The position numbers were made by a program, and so were the translations under genes. Of a DNA stretch of 64,000 nt, positions 54,201-63,904 are shown piece after piece. The notes under the pieces were generated by a model. That model saw only the letters and a list, made by a program, of their open reading frames with translations. It had not been told where the DNA came from and did not search any database. The stretch covers positions 13,886,444 to 13,950,443 of the forward strand of contig NC_039253.1 in assembly GCF_003368295.1 (NCBI RefSeq), read 5' to 3'. Source of the stretch: Carassius auratus. Its lineage: Eukaryota; Chordata; Actinopteri; Cypriniformes; Cyprinidae. Positions within the stretch are counted from its first letter, which is position 1. Each line of letters opens with the position of its first letter.

Positions 54201-57200
54201 AGCAGGACCCGAGTGAGACCCGTCGTTTCCCCAGCTCATTATCATAGCCATTACGGCACTCCATTCAAGGCCTGATTAATCTCATTCAGGCGCCTCAAAC
54301 GGCCAACCCGATGGGAGGACTGCAACGCTATCTGGAACTGCTAATAAGATAACTGGTGAGATATGCGCTCCCTCTTAGCACATTAGCGTTCACACTTTCA
54401 ATTTGAAACTATTTTCATTATCTGGACCCATAATTTGCCTTTTCCCAGCCACCCAGAGGGATGCTAGAAATGGGAGATTTCTTCAAGGGCAGGGACTGTT
54501 TAACATGGTGCATGCTTTGCATGTGAAATCATCTTTTTGTTCACCAGCAAATTAATATGAAGTACAGGTGAATTTCTGTGGTAGCATTTGTGAGAGTAAA
54601 TGATGCCCTTTGACACTATACAAGGACAATAGCTTGAAGACACTCTCTTAACGTCACATTATGTAACCACCAAAAGCATACATTATCCAAAACAAACACA
54701 AATAGAGTCCAAAGCTCTTTGTTAAACCCTGAAAAATTGGATTTCTTGATGTAAATCCTTATGTCGTCTTTGCATTCTGAGGCCAGTGTGATGTGATGAT
54801 CGGTGCGGCTGTTTCTGCAAAGACTGATTGCACTCATGCAGTGTTTGGGGTCTGAGGTTTGGCCTCGCATACAGCAGAGCAGCACATGGACAGATTTACG
54901 ATGTGCTCTCTCTGCTGTTTACCTTAGCCTCTGATTCGAAATTGCTGCACAGCATTCATCTATCACGCGCTAACATACGGCAACCAACCAACAACCTCTG
55001 GCATGATCATTTCACAGTGCTTCTATTGGAAAACTGTTTTATAAGAAATTGGTGGTTTTGCTTAGTAACGATGAAGGTTAAAGGAAAACATTTATGAGGT
55101 TGGAGTGAAAATGGGAAGAACTGAATAAATTCCTAAAGTAAAAAGAGTTTTGTACCTGTATAAAAAATAGGAAATTATATTATATATATTATGTATTATG
55201 AATATATTATGCAGGGTTTTTTTTTTTTAAACATTGACACCATATCAGCATATAAGAATGATTTTTAAAGAATCATGTGGCATTGATGATTCAAGTAATG
55301 ACTGGTGGAAATTCAACTTTGCCATCACAGGAATAAACTACATTTAGAATATATTTAAATAGAAAACAGCCATTTTAAATGGTAATGATATTTCACATTA
55401 TTCCTGTTTTATTTTATTTTTGATCAAGTAATTGCACGATTGGTGACTTCTTTCAAAATTTTGAACGATAATTTAATTGGTGAGGTACATACGTCCTGAT
55501 TGGTCATGTCCCAATATGGCCGCTCTCCATACGACATTACTTCCCACATGACAATCCCGTAGCTCCATACGTCACTGGCGGAGGTGAACTTCCTATATTG
55601 GATGGCCTCTGGGGCTGTCCATCGAATAGGGATCTTCCCACCCTGTATAAACCCAAATCATAAACATCAAGAAATTTTTAATCAAAGTACAAGTTTGCAT
55701 GATGTTTCAAAGCAAATATTAAAAAACATCTCACCAGGGCACTGGTATAGGTGGGATCCGATGTGTCATCCTCCAAAAAGCGTGAGAGTCCGAAATCGGA
55801 CACCTTGCAAACTAGGTTACTGTTAACTAAGATGTTGCGGGCGGCCAGGTCCCGGTGTACGTAATTCATGTCTGCAAGGTACTTCATCCCAGAGCCAATC
55901 CCTCGTAACATGCCCACCAGCTGAATTACAGTGAACTGCCCATCATTTTGCTGTAAACAAGTACAGAACAGAAATGGGTCAGTACATAAAAATAAGTGTA
56001 TGAGTAGTGATTTTATTGTTTAGCATGAAAATTGACACAGAAAAAGACAGAAAGCACTCACATTTTTCAATGACAAAGAAACATCATCTAGAGTTATTTC
56101 ACACTAAATAAAATCAAAGCTAAATGACTTTTATAAAGTAATCAAATAAGATTTAAGTTGATATAAAATTATAATTTTACATTTATCAGACGCTTTTATC
56201 CAAAGCAACTTACATTTTGCATTTGGGCTAACATTATTATTATTTTTTTACTCTAACTCGTGTTCCCTGGGAATCAAACCCACAACCTTTTGCGCTGCTA
56301 ATACTCTACCACTGAGCCACAAAACACATCTTTCAAATGACAACAAAATAGTGATAGTTTAGGCCTACTAAATGTTAAAATACTACTTTATTGTTTACTT
56401 TTCTATAGTTTTATTCACAGAAAGAAACATAAAAATAATTGGTTTCAGTACTGATAAAGGTTCTGGCCTTGATATTAAAAACCTGCCATTTATTATTTAA
56501 AATATTCCTACTTTATGCTGTCACTACATTAATCTGAATATATACGATAATATCTATTCATGATCACAAGTTTGTCTATTAATCATGAAAAACAATGATT
56601 AACTATTAAAATCTTGTCTTAAAATGTATTTACAGCCCTGCTCCTTATAAAAGGGCTGTTGGTAAAGTATGTGCACAAAAAAAAAAAAAAAAAAAAAGCT
56701 GTATTTTGCACATTCCTAGTATCAACTCATAAGTAACAGTGCTACGGTTATCTCTTCTGGCTAACATATAAATCCCAAACAACAGCAAAAAGACAAGAAT
56801 AAAGCTGTGGAGATCACGGTTAATGTCTAGTATGCCCAGTCGGATAAGAACAGAGACCGAACACAATGCATTGAGTCAAGCCTGGCCTGGGTTGGCTGTG
56901 CAAACGCTCTGGTGAGGATTGGTAGAGTTTATGCTACGCAATGCTAGATCAGACATTCGATGATCAATGCGGGCCGTGGCAAATCTTGCAGCTGTTGACC
57001 ATGGTGGTCAGAAAGCCCTTTGCTCATGAGGAGGTCCAGCAGTTTCTGACCCAGCTGTGCTTGCAGCTGCCTCCATCTGCAGACCCTCCGCAGACAGCCA
57101 TGAGGCAAGCAGCATTCAGCTTCTGATCAGACGAGACAAGCCCAGCAGGCACAGTGCGGACAGACACGCACGCGTTAAGTGAAGAGAGACGGAAATCACT

Positions 57201-59577
57201 AGATTCTGGATGAAATAGCCACAAGATGTTTTCATTCTGTGTTGCATACAAACCCTTCCTCCTCTGAGCAGCATGTGTCACACTCAAACCCTTCCCCCAT
57301 TGTTAAACCGACTTGATCGAACTTCTCTTCAACCCTCCACAGCAATTAAGCAGCATCCATTATTCATACAACTGAAATCCCTCACAAATACAGCCTTGCA
57401 CTCTAATCTGCTCACAGTGTTTGCTTATAGTTTAATTGGAGGGATTCTTCGCCTCAAAGTTATTTGGATCTGCAGTCTGTGTGAAGAAAACATTCTTTAT
57501 TTTTCGATGTGAATTATTCTATCCATGCTGTTTCTTCTTAGACACGTCTTTGCTGTGCGTAACTTTTCATTTTGATGCTTCTTTCTCAAAGTTTCGACAA
57601 CATACCTTTTTGAATTTCTTTCCCATTTGCTCTCTCTCGCTTCTTAATCTTCCACAAAACAACATTGGAAGTTGGATCAGTGCAAGAACGACAGGTTAGC
57701 ATTGAGTCTCCTTCTCTCTCAGTCCTGTCTTACAAGAGCCCCATCAGACTCATATTCTAGCGCTTCAGCACTAACACACAATGTTGTCATCCGCTGTCAT
57801 AGTGAGGTGCCACAACAGAGGCGTTTTGTTTTCAAAGAATTCAACGTACTGTCAGAAATGGATGACAGTCTTGAAGAAACAACACAATTGCGCAGCTACA
57901 TAAAGATCTGAGGAGTTTCAAAGCTCTCGCACACCACCAAACTGACATTATGAGAGCAAAAAAATAAATAAATAAATAAAACATTAGCTAGTCTTTTTCA
58001 AGTGTTTTAATATAGCATCGTGATTTGAACTCAGAGTAAACTTGATGTATGAGGTGTTCATTTTCATTTTTTTACACTTCTACTTACATTACCAGACATC
58101 AGTCATTTCTTCGCGCGATGGCACGGTAGGGCATGTGTAATGGGGTGGGCTGTGCAAGTATAAACATGAGAGGAAAAAAAACTGGCTGGCCAAACAGTTA
58201 AAATAACTACAGAACCTCACAATTACAGAGGTTACAGAGAGCTGGATCTGATTGTGGTGAGAAGAAATAAATTTAGTTCAAATGTCTAACAAATGGCTGT
58301 GCATTTGGTTCCTGTTTACCCGCCTTAGTTTAAACGCCACAATCATGAAGGTTTCTTGTTCCATATAATTACACTTCCTGAGCCTAACACCCCGAAAAGC
58401 TAGGTGTCAAGGATAAAATAAGATTTCTCTCGTGATACATCAGAGCCAAAGGCCTTGCTAATGAGCAAAATAAATCATTCCTTCCCCAAAGATTACATAT
58501 TTACATAAATCAAATGTATTTTTTTTTTCAGCGCAACACACAGAGAGCCCAATTAGTAGCGATCAAGGCATCCAGACACCTATTTTATCCACATCAGCTC
58601 TGCACTGAATCCAAATTGACGTGTGCCAGTCACTGGCTGACACGCTTGTTCTGTGATTTTGGCAAATTCTTGCATTCGAATAATCATCTAAATGCATCTG
58701 CAGGATGGATGCTGTTACTAGAAACTGGAGAGTGATACAAAGTAGTTTCCTCAGGCTAAGAGTTTTCAGATTAAAACACCATGTACAATTTTCTGATCGT
58801 TTATGTGTATTCTGGGAGCTTGTGAGGAACACCGCTCATCTGACGCTTGTAATGCAGAGAACGTGGCCAAGAGAGCGTGACTGATGAAAAATGAGGGCAT
58901 GACTAACCACAGAGCAACGATTCAACTATTTCTTTAAAGAGACCGCTTTAAAGCAAATGTTAGTGTGGCAACCCGTAGAGATGAATGGAAGAGAATTGAG
59001 TTTATTACAATAGTCTTACAGCTGGAATCAATACTGAGATTAGATGTTTGCTACAGGGGGGGGAGCTGGGTATTAAAGAGGGACCCTGTGGAGAACTACC
59101 TGATGGACAGCATGAGAAATTAGAAGGGAGCATTTGTTTGATGTTCATCATGCTGATGTGCATACACACCTGCTGATGAGAGATTGAACTGGAATTTGAG
59201 TCATGTTTACATTACTGAGCTTGTGTTAGCGTGGGGGAATCCATATTATTATACTGAATCAGTTCATTCAGAGGGTTTTAAGTAGTAAAAAAAAAATAAT
59301 AAAAGATTATTGACTGATTTGTCATTGCCCAGAGATGAACATACACATTGCTCTACACGTTTTGGGTTTAAATTAGGGCTGCACGATATTGGGAAAAAAT
59401 GACATTGCGATATTTTATTTTTCTGCGATATATATTGCGATATGAAATCTAATCTATTTTTTTCTTACAAACAAAAATGGGGTGAGCAGATTTACATTCT
59501 CATTTTAAATGATTTAAACATCGACACCATCGTGTCAATTGATTAATATGCGTGAGGGAGAGAGAGCAAGACAGCGC

Positions 59578-59621
<44 letters not shown>

Positions 59622-62600
59622 TGTCTCTCTCTCTCTTGTGTGCGCACGCTCTTTCTCGCTCTCTTTCTTTCCCTCTCTCGCGCTCTCTCTCTCTCTCTAT
59701 GACGACAAATTCACGTGCTCTCTCTCTCTCTCTCTCTCTCGCGCTCTCTGCGAATCACATTCGTCAAGAGCCGGAGAGCAGCTGGCCCGTACAGTTAATG
59801 AATAACGGATCAACTACAACAGCCTACATCGCACATCCTGCGATGTGACTATCGTGGATTCGTACATTGCGATAACGATGCTTAAACGACACATCGTGCA
59901 GCCCTAGTTTAAATTCATTAAAAATTCCTAACCAATACAGATAATATAGACAAGACAGTAATTTCACATTATTTGGTTTAAATAAGTAAAAAATATAACA
60001 TAAAAAATTAAATCAGTTCTTTTAAATATGAATGTAGGCACCACACTATTACAATGTACAGTATGAAAAATTCTAATTTTTTTTTTCAATTTACATTTTA
60101 ATTAGGTTCTGCATCAGTTATTACACCAATACGCGGTGCAAAAATGCTCACCCTGAGGAAAGAATCCAATGAGCCGTTCTCCATAAACTCTGTGATGATC
60201 ATGACAGGGCTGCTCTTGGTCACCACTCCCTCCAAATGGATGACATTGGGGTGATCAAACTGCCCCATGATGCTTGCTTCACTCAGGAAGTCCCGCCTCT
60301 GCTTTTCTGTGTAACCCGACTTCAATGTTTTAATGGCCACGAACATCTCCCTCTTTCCTGGGAGCTTTAGGTTTCCACTGCACACCTCTCCAAACTCTCC
60401 TATGGACAGAGGCAAACGCACTATTCTTTAGGTCAAGGCACAAGAAAAACTTCATGGTAGAGCACTGTTGGACGTTTGGAAGTTTGATTACCTGCTCCAA
60501 TGACTTGCTCGATTTTCACACACGAGATGTCAATCTCCTTAGCGAACTCCCTCACAGCTTCATTGGGGTCTTCGTACGTAAATGGATCAATGTAGATCTT
60601 CATTCCTGGTGACACTTGAAAAATTAAAAAAACGCTATAATACTCAAAACATTTCTTTTTTTTTAAACGCTGCACCGTTATATCATAATAATCAGTGGGA
60701 ACTCTGGGAATGGCTGGCTTTCCAGTAGATTTGGATTCTAAGCATGACATTGGAACAGCTCATGACTACAGTCAGTGGAGTGTAACAGCATTCGCCAAGA
60801 GAAAGATAAGGTGCTTTAATGTATGTATCATCTCTGGGGTGTCATAGTCCATGGTGGAGACCATATATCAGCAATTTCCACTGCTGCCAATCAAATGGCT
60901 TTTGGTTTCAGGTAAATTGGCTTAAGGTATACTTTAGTATGCTAGGACTAGTCGTTTCTTGCTTTAAATGCAATTATTCAGTATCTTAGCTTCAAATCTA
61001 TCTGAAGGCATTTTAATAGACATTGTATCTTCAAGCAGCTAGAGAGACTTTCTATTGGTGATCTGGCTGCACAGAAGTTTTCAGAATTGATAAATGTGCT
61101 CTTTTAACAAGAAGAAGATAAATGGAGTGGGAGAAGTGAATGGCATCCCCCATCAAAGGATTTGTGAATGTCAAACTATGACAAATTCATGAGGTTGCAG
61201 TGAATGTGCTACTCTGGAGAACGTTCTTCTGAGTAGAGCTCACTTTTTTACAGGATAGTTCACCCAAAAATGAAAATCTGTCATCATTTACTCAACCTCA
61301 CGTTGTTCCAAACCCATGTTACTTTCTGTCCTCTGTGGAGCACAGAAGGAAGCGTTTAGCAGGATGTTCATCCTGCTATTTTCCAGATAATGAATGTGAA
61401 AATTTCTCTTTGCTTTCATGATATGGACAAGAGCAGCATGAACATTTTGCCTAACATCCTTTTTTCACAGAATAGGACAGTGATACCGGTGAGCGAATGG
61501 TGACAATTTTCTTTTTTTAGTAAACTGTACTTTTAAGAATAAGAAAATGTCTAAGACAAAGAGAGGGAAAATAATGAACAAGACACAAGTCAGAAGAGTG
61601 AGAAACTCTTGAGCACTAATGGATGAATTCAGACTTTGGTTTTCCAAGTTTTACTGGTCCCATGCTCTTCCAGAAATTATTTCAATAGATACAGCATTTA
61701 CAGCAGCCCTTTACCACTGATTACATAGCATAAAAGCTGTTTAAATTGATAAGGAAGGGCAAAGAAAAATAAAACTTGAGAAAAAGTGCCAGACCATTTT
61801 CATTCAGCAGAGTGAGCAAGAGAGAGATAAACTATAAGCCCTCAGAGGCAAAGCAAGCGAGCAAGCTTAACTTTAAATGATTGCCTCGAGAGAATCTTAA
61901 AGATTTATTTCTATAAATGGAACAGCCCTCCGAGGGTAAGATGGTATTTACTGAAGTATTGCTCATTTTATGACTAATCTTTGATGGATCTTGCTAACTT
62001 TGAAACACCTGGCACTGAGATTTTTTTTGCATTAGCTTTGTGTACTGCTTTGATGGAAAAATAAACAAGCGATGGAAAACGAACTGAGCAAGAGAACAAA
62101 GATGAACCACAGAATCGCTTCTAGGGGAAGTATCTTATGCAGTCTCTGTTGGGATTTCACGGGAAACTGTGGGATTGATATTTCACAGATTAATCCTGAG
62201 AAACTGAGGTCCAACTTTGAGAAAAAGGTATGTTTGATGGTGAAAGAGATACTGTATCTAAATAGATGTGTGTGAGGTGGGAGAAATGGAGGCATTAGTA
62301 TGTAAAATGCTGATTGTATTTATAGTATTATAGAGTTTTTTTATCAAATAAATGCTGACTTGGTGAGCATGAGAGAATTCCATCAAAAAACATAAATAAA
62401 AAACCATAATGCGCACTACCTGTCAAAAGTTTTTGAACAGTAAGATTTTTTATGTTTCTAAAGAATTCTCTTCTGCTCACCAAGCCTGCATTTATTTGAT
62501 CCAAAATACAGCAAAAGCAGAAATATTTGTACTATTTAAAATAATTGCTTTCTATTTTTATATATTTTAAAACATAAATTATTCCTGTGATCAAAGCTAC

Positions 62601-62786
62601 ATTTTCAGTCTTCAGTGTCACATGATCCTTCAGAAATCATTTTTTTATTATTATTATTATTATATTTAAAACAGCTGAGTACATTTTTTTCAGCATTCTT
62701 TGATGAAAAAAAAAGATCAGAATTCATCTAAAATAAAAAGCTTTTGTAACATTATACACTATTCCCATTCAAAAGCTTGGAGTCAG

Positions 62787-62865
<79 letters not shown>

Positions 62866-62921
62866 GTATGCTTTAAATTGATTAAAAGTGATGATAAAGA
62901 CATTTACAATTTTAAAATATT

Positions 62922-62999
<78 letters not shown>

Positions 63000-63904
63000 G
63001 TATGCTTTAAATTGATTAAAAGTGATGATAAAGACATTTACAATTTTAAAATATTTATATTTAAAATAAATGCTGTTCTTCTGAACTTTCCTTTCATCAA
63101 AGTAACCTGAAAAAAATCTTCTCAGTCCTTTTCAGCATATTAATAATAATAAACGTTTATTAGCAACAAATAAGAATATGATTTCAGAATGATTTCCAAA
63201 GGATCATGTGAGTTATGATGCTAAAAATGTAGCTTTGAAACCACAGGAATAAATTACATTTTACAAAATATTCAAGTAGTTAAAATATCCAATAGTTATT
63301 TAACATTTTCTATTTTTGCTGTGCTTTGATCAAATAAATGCAGGCATGGTGAGCAGAAGATAACTGCTTTAAAAACATATAAATATTACTGTTCAAAAAC
63401 CTCACTGAGTGTACATTTTAAATGTATACATAGTGTGTGTTTAGTAGTCAAGACCCAAGTACTCACTGTGGCCACTGGTGTAGTGCGGCAGCTTGTCTGT
63501 GTATTCTGAATCTGCTCTCTCGAATCCACGTCTGCAGGCGAACAAAGGCAAACAGCTCTACTTGTACTGTTTAAAAAGGTGCTAAAGCCTGAAAACAACA
63601 CTCACTACTGCCCACCATCATCTTGTTAACACAACCTCGTCATTAAGCGAGTTTTTACAAGCTCTGCTGCTCTGTAAATGTCCGCCAATGAAGCAAATCA
63701 GGACAAAAGCATGGGATTTTGACAAGTTGCTGGTATAATTGGGGGGAAGCTATGCTAATGGTTTACATGTTTAGATCACCACAAGTGGAACTTACCGGTT
63801 GCAAACGATGATGATGACCACCACCGCAATGAGGAAAACCAGACCAGCAGCCGCCGAGCCAATGATGAGAGGCAGCTTCTCTTGAATGCTAGTGTTGTAC
63901 TCCT
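45128..63904 (-). CDS. ephb2: Ephrin type-B receptor 2 (3' part of gene, 9 exons)
   Basis: Receptor tyrosine kinase for membrane-bound ephrins, acting at the plasma membrane in contact-dependent axon guidance and cell sorting. Joining 63904-63796, 63531-63467, 60614-60492, 60399-60152, 55950-55735, 55642-55493, 53025-52832, 47671-47516 and 45236-45128 gives 1370 nt: 2 nt of a split codon, 455 complete codons and a stop, all phases consistent. Fragment residues: transmembrane about 12-33; juxtamembrane YIDPFTYEDP at 65-74; kinase with glycine loop at 97-102, VAIK lysine 122, alpha-C glutamate 139, threonine gatekeeper 168, HRD 213-215, DFG 233-235 and activation-loop Tyr 249; SAM domain about 375-445; terminal VEV. 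All kinase catalytic residues are present, so it reads as active. Juxtamembrane GHM.PGMKIY and the kinase match EPHB2 better than EPHB3 as I recall them. Ephrin-binding and fibronectin exons lie beyond 64000. Cyprinids have two or more ephb2 copies; which one this is cannot be decided here. Confidence 0.95.
45718..46836. mobile_element. hAT-type element A (TAGGTCTGCCCCC ... GGGGGCAGCCCTA)
   Basis: The left end TAGGTCTGCCCCCTAATAGT and the right end complementary to TAGGGCTGCCCCCGACTA are imperfect inverted repeats. Flanks are CTGAATAC (45710-45717) and CTAAATAG (46837-46844), 6 of 8 identical; an internal copy of the right flank reads CTGAATAG, 7 of 8. Internal A-rich and (AAT)-like tracts, no coding frame. 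It is in the last ephb2 intron. Confidence 0.75.
46569..46880. repeat. Tandem duplication of the element A/B junction (period ~206 bp)
   Basis: Unit 1 has CAGTCAACCAGAAAAAT at 46594, an element-A end GGGCAGCACAA, CTGAATAG (46632-46639) and AGAGCTACATAATCAATCA. Unit 2 repeats these as CAGTTGACCAGAAAAAT at 46800, GGGCAGCCCTA, CTAAATAG (46837-46844) and ACAGCTACATAATCAATCA. Unit 1 then carries about 50 bp (46663-46714) related to 44122-44180. Confidence 0.7.
46845..47360. mobile_element. hAT-type element B, directly abutting element A
   Basis: The left end TACAGCTACATAATCAATC corresponds to the common fish terminus TAGGGCTGCACAATTAATC; the right end is complementary to TAGGGCTGCACAC. Flanks CTAAATAG (46837-46844) and ATAAATAG (47361-47368) match at 7 of 8. 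A fragment of another cyprinid repeat (about 47020-47310, minus orientation) is nested inside. Confidence 0.68.
47516..47671 (-). CDS. ephb2: ephb2 exon: linker and first part of SAM domain (156 bp)
   Basis: The acceptor is CCTTCCAG and the donor is ATGGA|GTAAGT. It encodes VHLPLLDRSVPDFSSF, then TVDDWLDAIKMGQYKDNF and FTSFDLVSQMSM, the first helices of the sterile alpha motif used for oligomerisation and adaptor binding. The reading frame is fixed by split codons at both ends. A longer open frame on the same strand is a shadow. Confidence 0.94.
50020..50390 (+). pseudogene. Tc1/mariner transposase fossil
   Basis: Decayed C-terminal part of a Tc1-like DDE transposase in an ephb2 intron. Near 50121-50160 it reads FMFQLHNDPNHTA, corresponding to the family's QDNDPKHTA, so the catalytic Asp is replaced by His. 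Near 50190-50260 the SPDLNPIEHLW box is recognisable but interrupted by a stop, followed by PSNLTELER remains (about 50240) and the decayed CAKLVAS/YP end. Only about 120 codons' worth remains, with indels, so it is not functional. It runs antisense to ephb2. Confidence 0.75.
50432..51704. mobile_element. hAT-type non-autonomous element with perfect 8-bp TSD
   Basis: The termini TAGAGTTGTTCCGAT and complement of TAGAGATGTTCCGATACC are inverted, flanked by identical TAAAACAT at 50424-50431 and 51705-51712. Inside each end are further TATCGG-rich subterminal repeats. At 1273 bp it has no intact transposase. It lies in the 5.2-kb intron between the kinase-end and SAM exons, 40 bp after the Tc1 fossil. 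Confidence 0.88.
51817..51953. mobile_element. Short foldback element with ~41-bp arms
   Basis: The arm 51817-51857 (core CACCGGTACAGCCTGC) is complementary to 51912-51953 (core GCAGGCTGTACTGGTG) with only a few mismatches, around a spacer of about 55 bp. It sits about 110 bp beyond the hAT element ending at 51704. Confidence 0.6.
52832..53025 (-). CDS. ephb2: ephb2 exon: kinase C-terminal helices (194 bp)
   Basis: The acceptor is CTCTGCAG and the donor is TCATCAGG|GTGAGG. It encodes VINAIEQDYRLPPPMDC, then LHQLMLDCWQKDRN and the kinase-SAM linker ending PLSSG, with the Gly codon split. The upstream Met-to-splice extension seen in this frame (up to about 53313) is intronic: it lacks family similarity and lies above the acceptor. 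Confidence 0.95.
55235..55440 (+). repeat. AT-rich cyprinid MITE, partial, in ephb2 intron
   Basis: AAAGAATCATGTGGCATTGA, GCCATCACAGGAATAAACT and TTTATTTTTGATCAAGTAAT are the 3' half of the same family as the copy at 42 kb. It ends about 50 bp before the ephb2 exon donor at 55492. Confidence 0.6.
55493..55642 (-). CDS. ephb2: ephb2 exon: kinase C-lobe, APE to WDM (150 bp)
   Basis: The acceptor is TATACAG and the donor is CAGGAC|GTATGT, giving 50 whole codons. It encodes GGKIPIRWTAPEAIQYRKF, SASDVWSYGIVMWE and VMSYGERPYWDMTNQD. The APE motif and the DVWSYG helix-F aspartate are intact. Confidence 0.95.
55735..55950 (-). CDS. ephb2: ephb2 exon: catalytic and activation loops (216 bp)
   Basis: The acceptor is TTTACAG and the donor is GCCCTG|GTGAGA, giving 72 whole codons. 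It encodes QNDGQFTVIQLVGML, the HRDLAARN catalytic loop, SDFGLSRFLEDD and the activation-loop tyrosine in PTYTSAL. One visible difference from the mammalian sequence as I recall it is GIGSG where mammals have GIAAG, just before MKYLADMNYVHRD. The downstream intron is 92 bp. Confidence 0.96.
56180..56327 (-). repeat. tRNA-derived SINE in ephb2 intron
   Basis: The same family as the copies at 6.1 and 19.9 kb: a minus-strand tRNA-like head ending near 56327 with GCTCAGTGGTAGAGTATTAG, a B box in the GGGTTTGATTCCCAGGGAAC region, and the TTGCTTTGGATAAAAGCG tail. It has an AT-rich insertion between head and tail. It is in the same orientation as ephb2. Confidence 0.82.
59374..59906. mobile_element. 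hAT-type non-autonomous element with perfect 8-bp TSD
   Basis: Terminal inverted repeats TAGGGCTGCACGAT (59374-59387) and its complement ATCGTGCAGCCCTA (59893-59906) are flanked by an exact 8-bp duplication GTTTAAAT at 59366-59373 and 59907-59914. An 8-bp TSD is the hAT hallmark. It is 533 bp with no transposase frame. The interior carries two (TC)n arrays (about 59583-59636 and 59720-59741). It sits in the 4.2-kb ephb2 intron. Confidence 0.9.
60152..60399 (-). CDS. ephb2: ephb2 exon: kinase N-lobe (248 bp)
   Basis: The acceptor is TCCATAG and the donor is CTCAGG|GTGAGC. It encodes EFGEVCSGNLKLPGKRE through VAIKTLKSGYT, the alpha-C helix segment FLSEASIM, and MIITEFMENGSLDSFLR with a Thr gatekeeper. 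The ATP-anchoring lysine and the alpha-C glutamate are present. The in-frame sequence continues past the donor into the intron but soon loses similarity, which supports the splice site. Confidence 0.96.
60492..60614 (-). CDS. ephb2: ephb2 exon: juxtamembrane tyrosines and kinase start (123 bp)
   Basis: It begins after a TTTCAAG acceptor and ends at GGAGCAG|GTAATC. It encodes SPGMKIYIDPFTYEDPNE and continues to VIGAG. The two juxtamembrane tyrosines (YIDPFTY) are, in the family, autophosphorylation sites that relieve autoinhibition and recruit SH2 proteins. The intron falls inside the glycine-rich loop, between IGAG and EFGEV. The next intron is only 92 bp. Confidence 0.95.
61250..61345. mobile_element. 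One end of the AAAGGGATAGTTCACCC MITE in ephb2 intron
   Basis: GGATAGTTCACCCAAAAATG is followed by TCTGTCATCATTTACTCA and CACGTTGTTCCAAACCC, then the CTGTGGAGCACAGAAGGA segment. Only the left arm is clear. It lies in the 2.85-kb intron between the two juxtamembrane exons. Confidence 0.72.
62412..63405. repeat. Composite of AT-rich cyprinid MITE copies with internal duplication
   Basis: The left end (CTGTCAAAAGTTTTTGAACA, CTCACCAAGCCTGCATTTAT) and the right end (AAATGCAGGCATGGTGAGCA, ACTGTTCAAAAACCTCA) are inverted relatives. A second left end starts near 62761 (CCCATTCAAAAGCTTGGAGT). Two exact 63-bp copies occur at 62861-62923 and 62995-63057, separated by a (TA)n array. It ends 60 bp below the 65-bp juxtamembrane exon. 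Confidence 0.65.
63467..63531 (-). CDS. ephb2: ephb2 exon: proximal juxtamembrane (65 bp)
   Basis: The acceptor is CTGCAG and the donor is CACA|GTGAGT. It encodes RGFERADSEYTDK followed by LPHYTSGH, the cytoplasmic stretch just inside the membrane. The Arg codon at its start and the Met codon at its end are both split across introns and reconstruct correctly. The 264-bp intron to the transmembrane exon is short. Confidence 0.92.
63796..63904 (-). CDS. ephb2: ephb2 exon: transmembrane segment (109 bp)
   Basis: The exon follows a CTACAG acceptor and ends at CG|GTAAGT. After a split first codon it encodes a short extracellular stalk (EYNTSIQEK) and a hydrophobic run of roughly 22 residues rich in Leu, Ile, Val and Ala, stopped by CNR. 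This is the single-pass membrane anchor of EphB2. It is the most upstream exon in the window; the 96 bases to its right are intron. Confidence 0.92.

Noticed and set aside
59539..59848. Ser/Leu-rich plus-strand frames
   Set aside because: Translations of the (TC)n arrays inside the hAT element.
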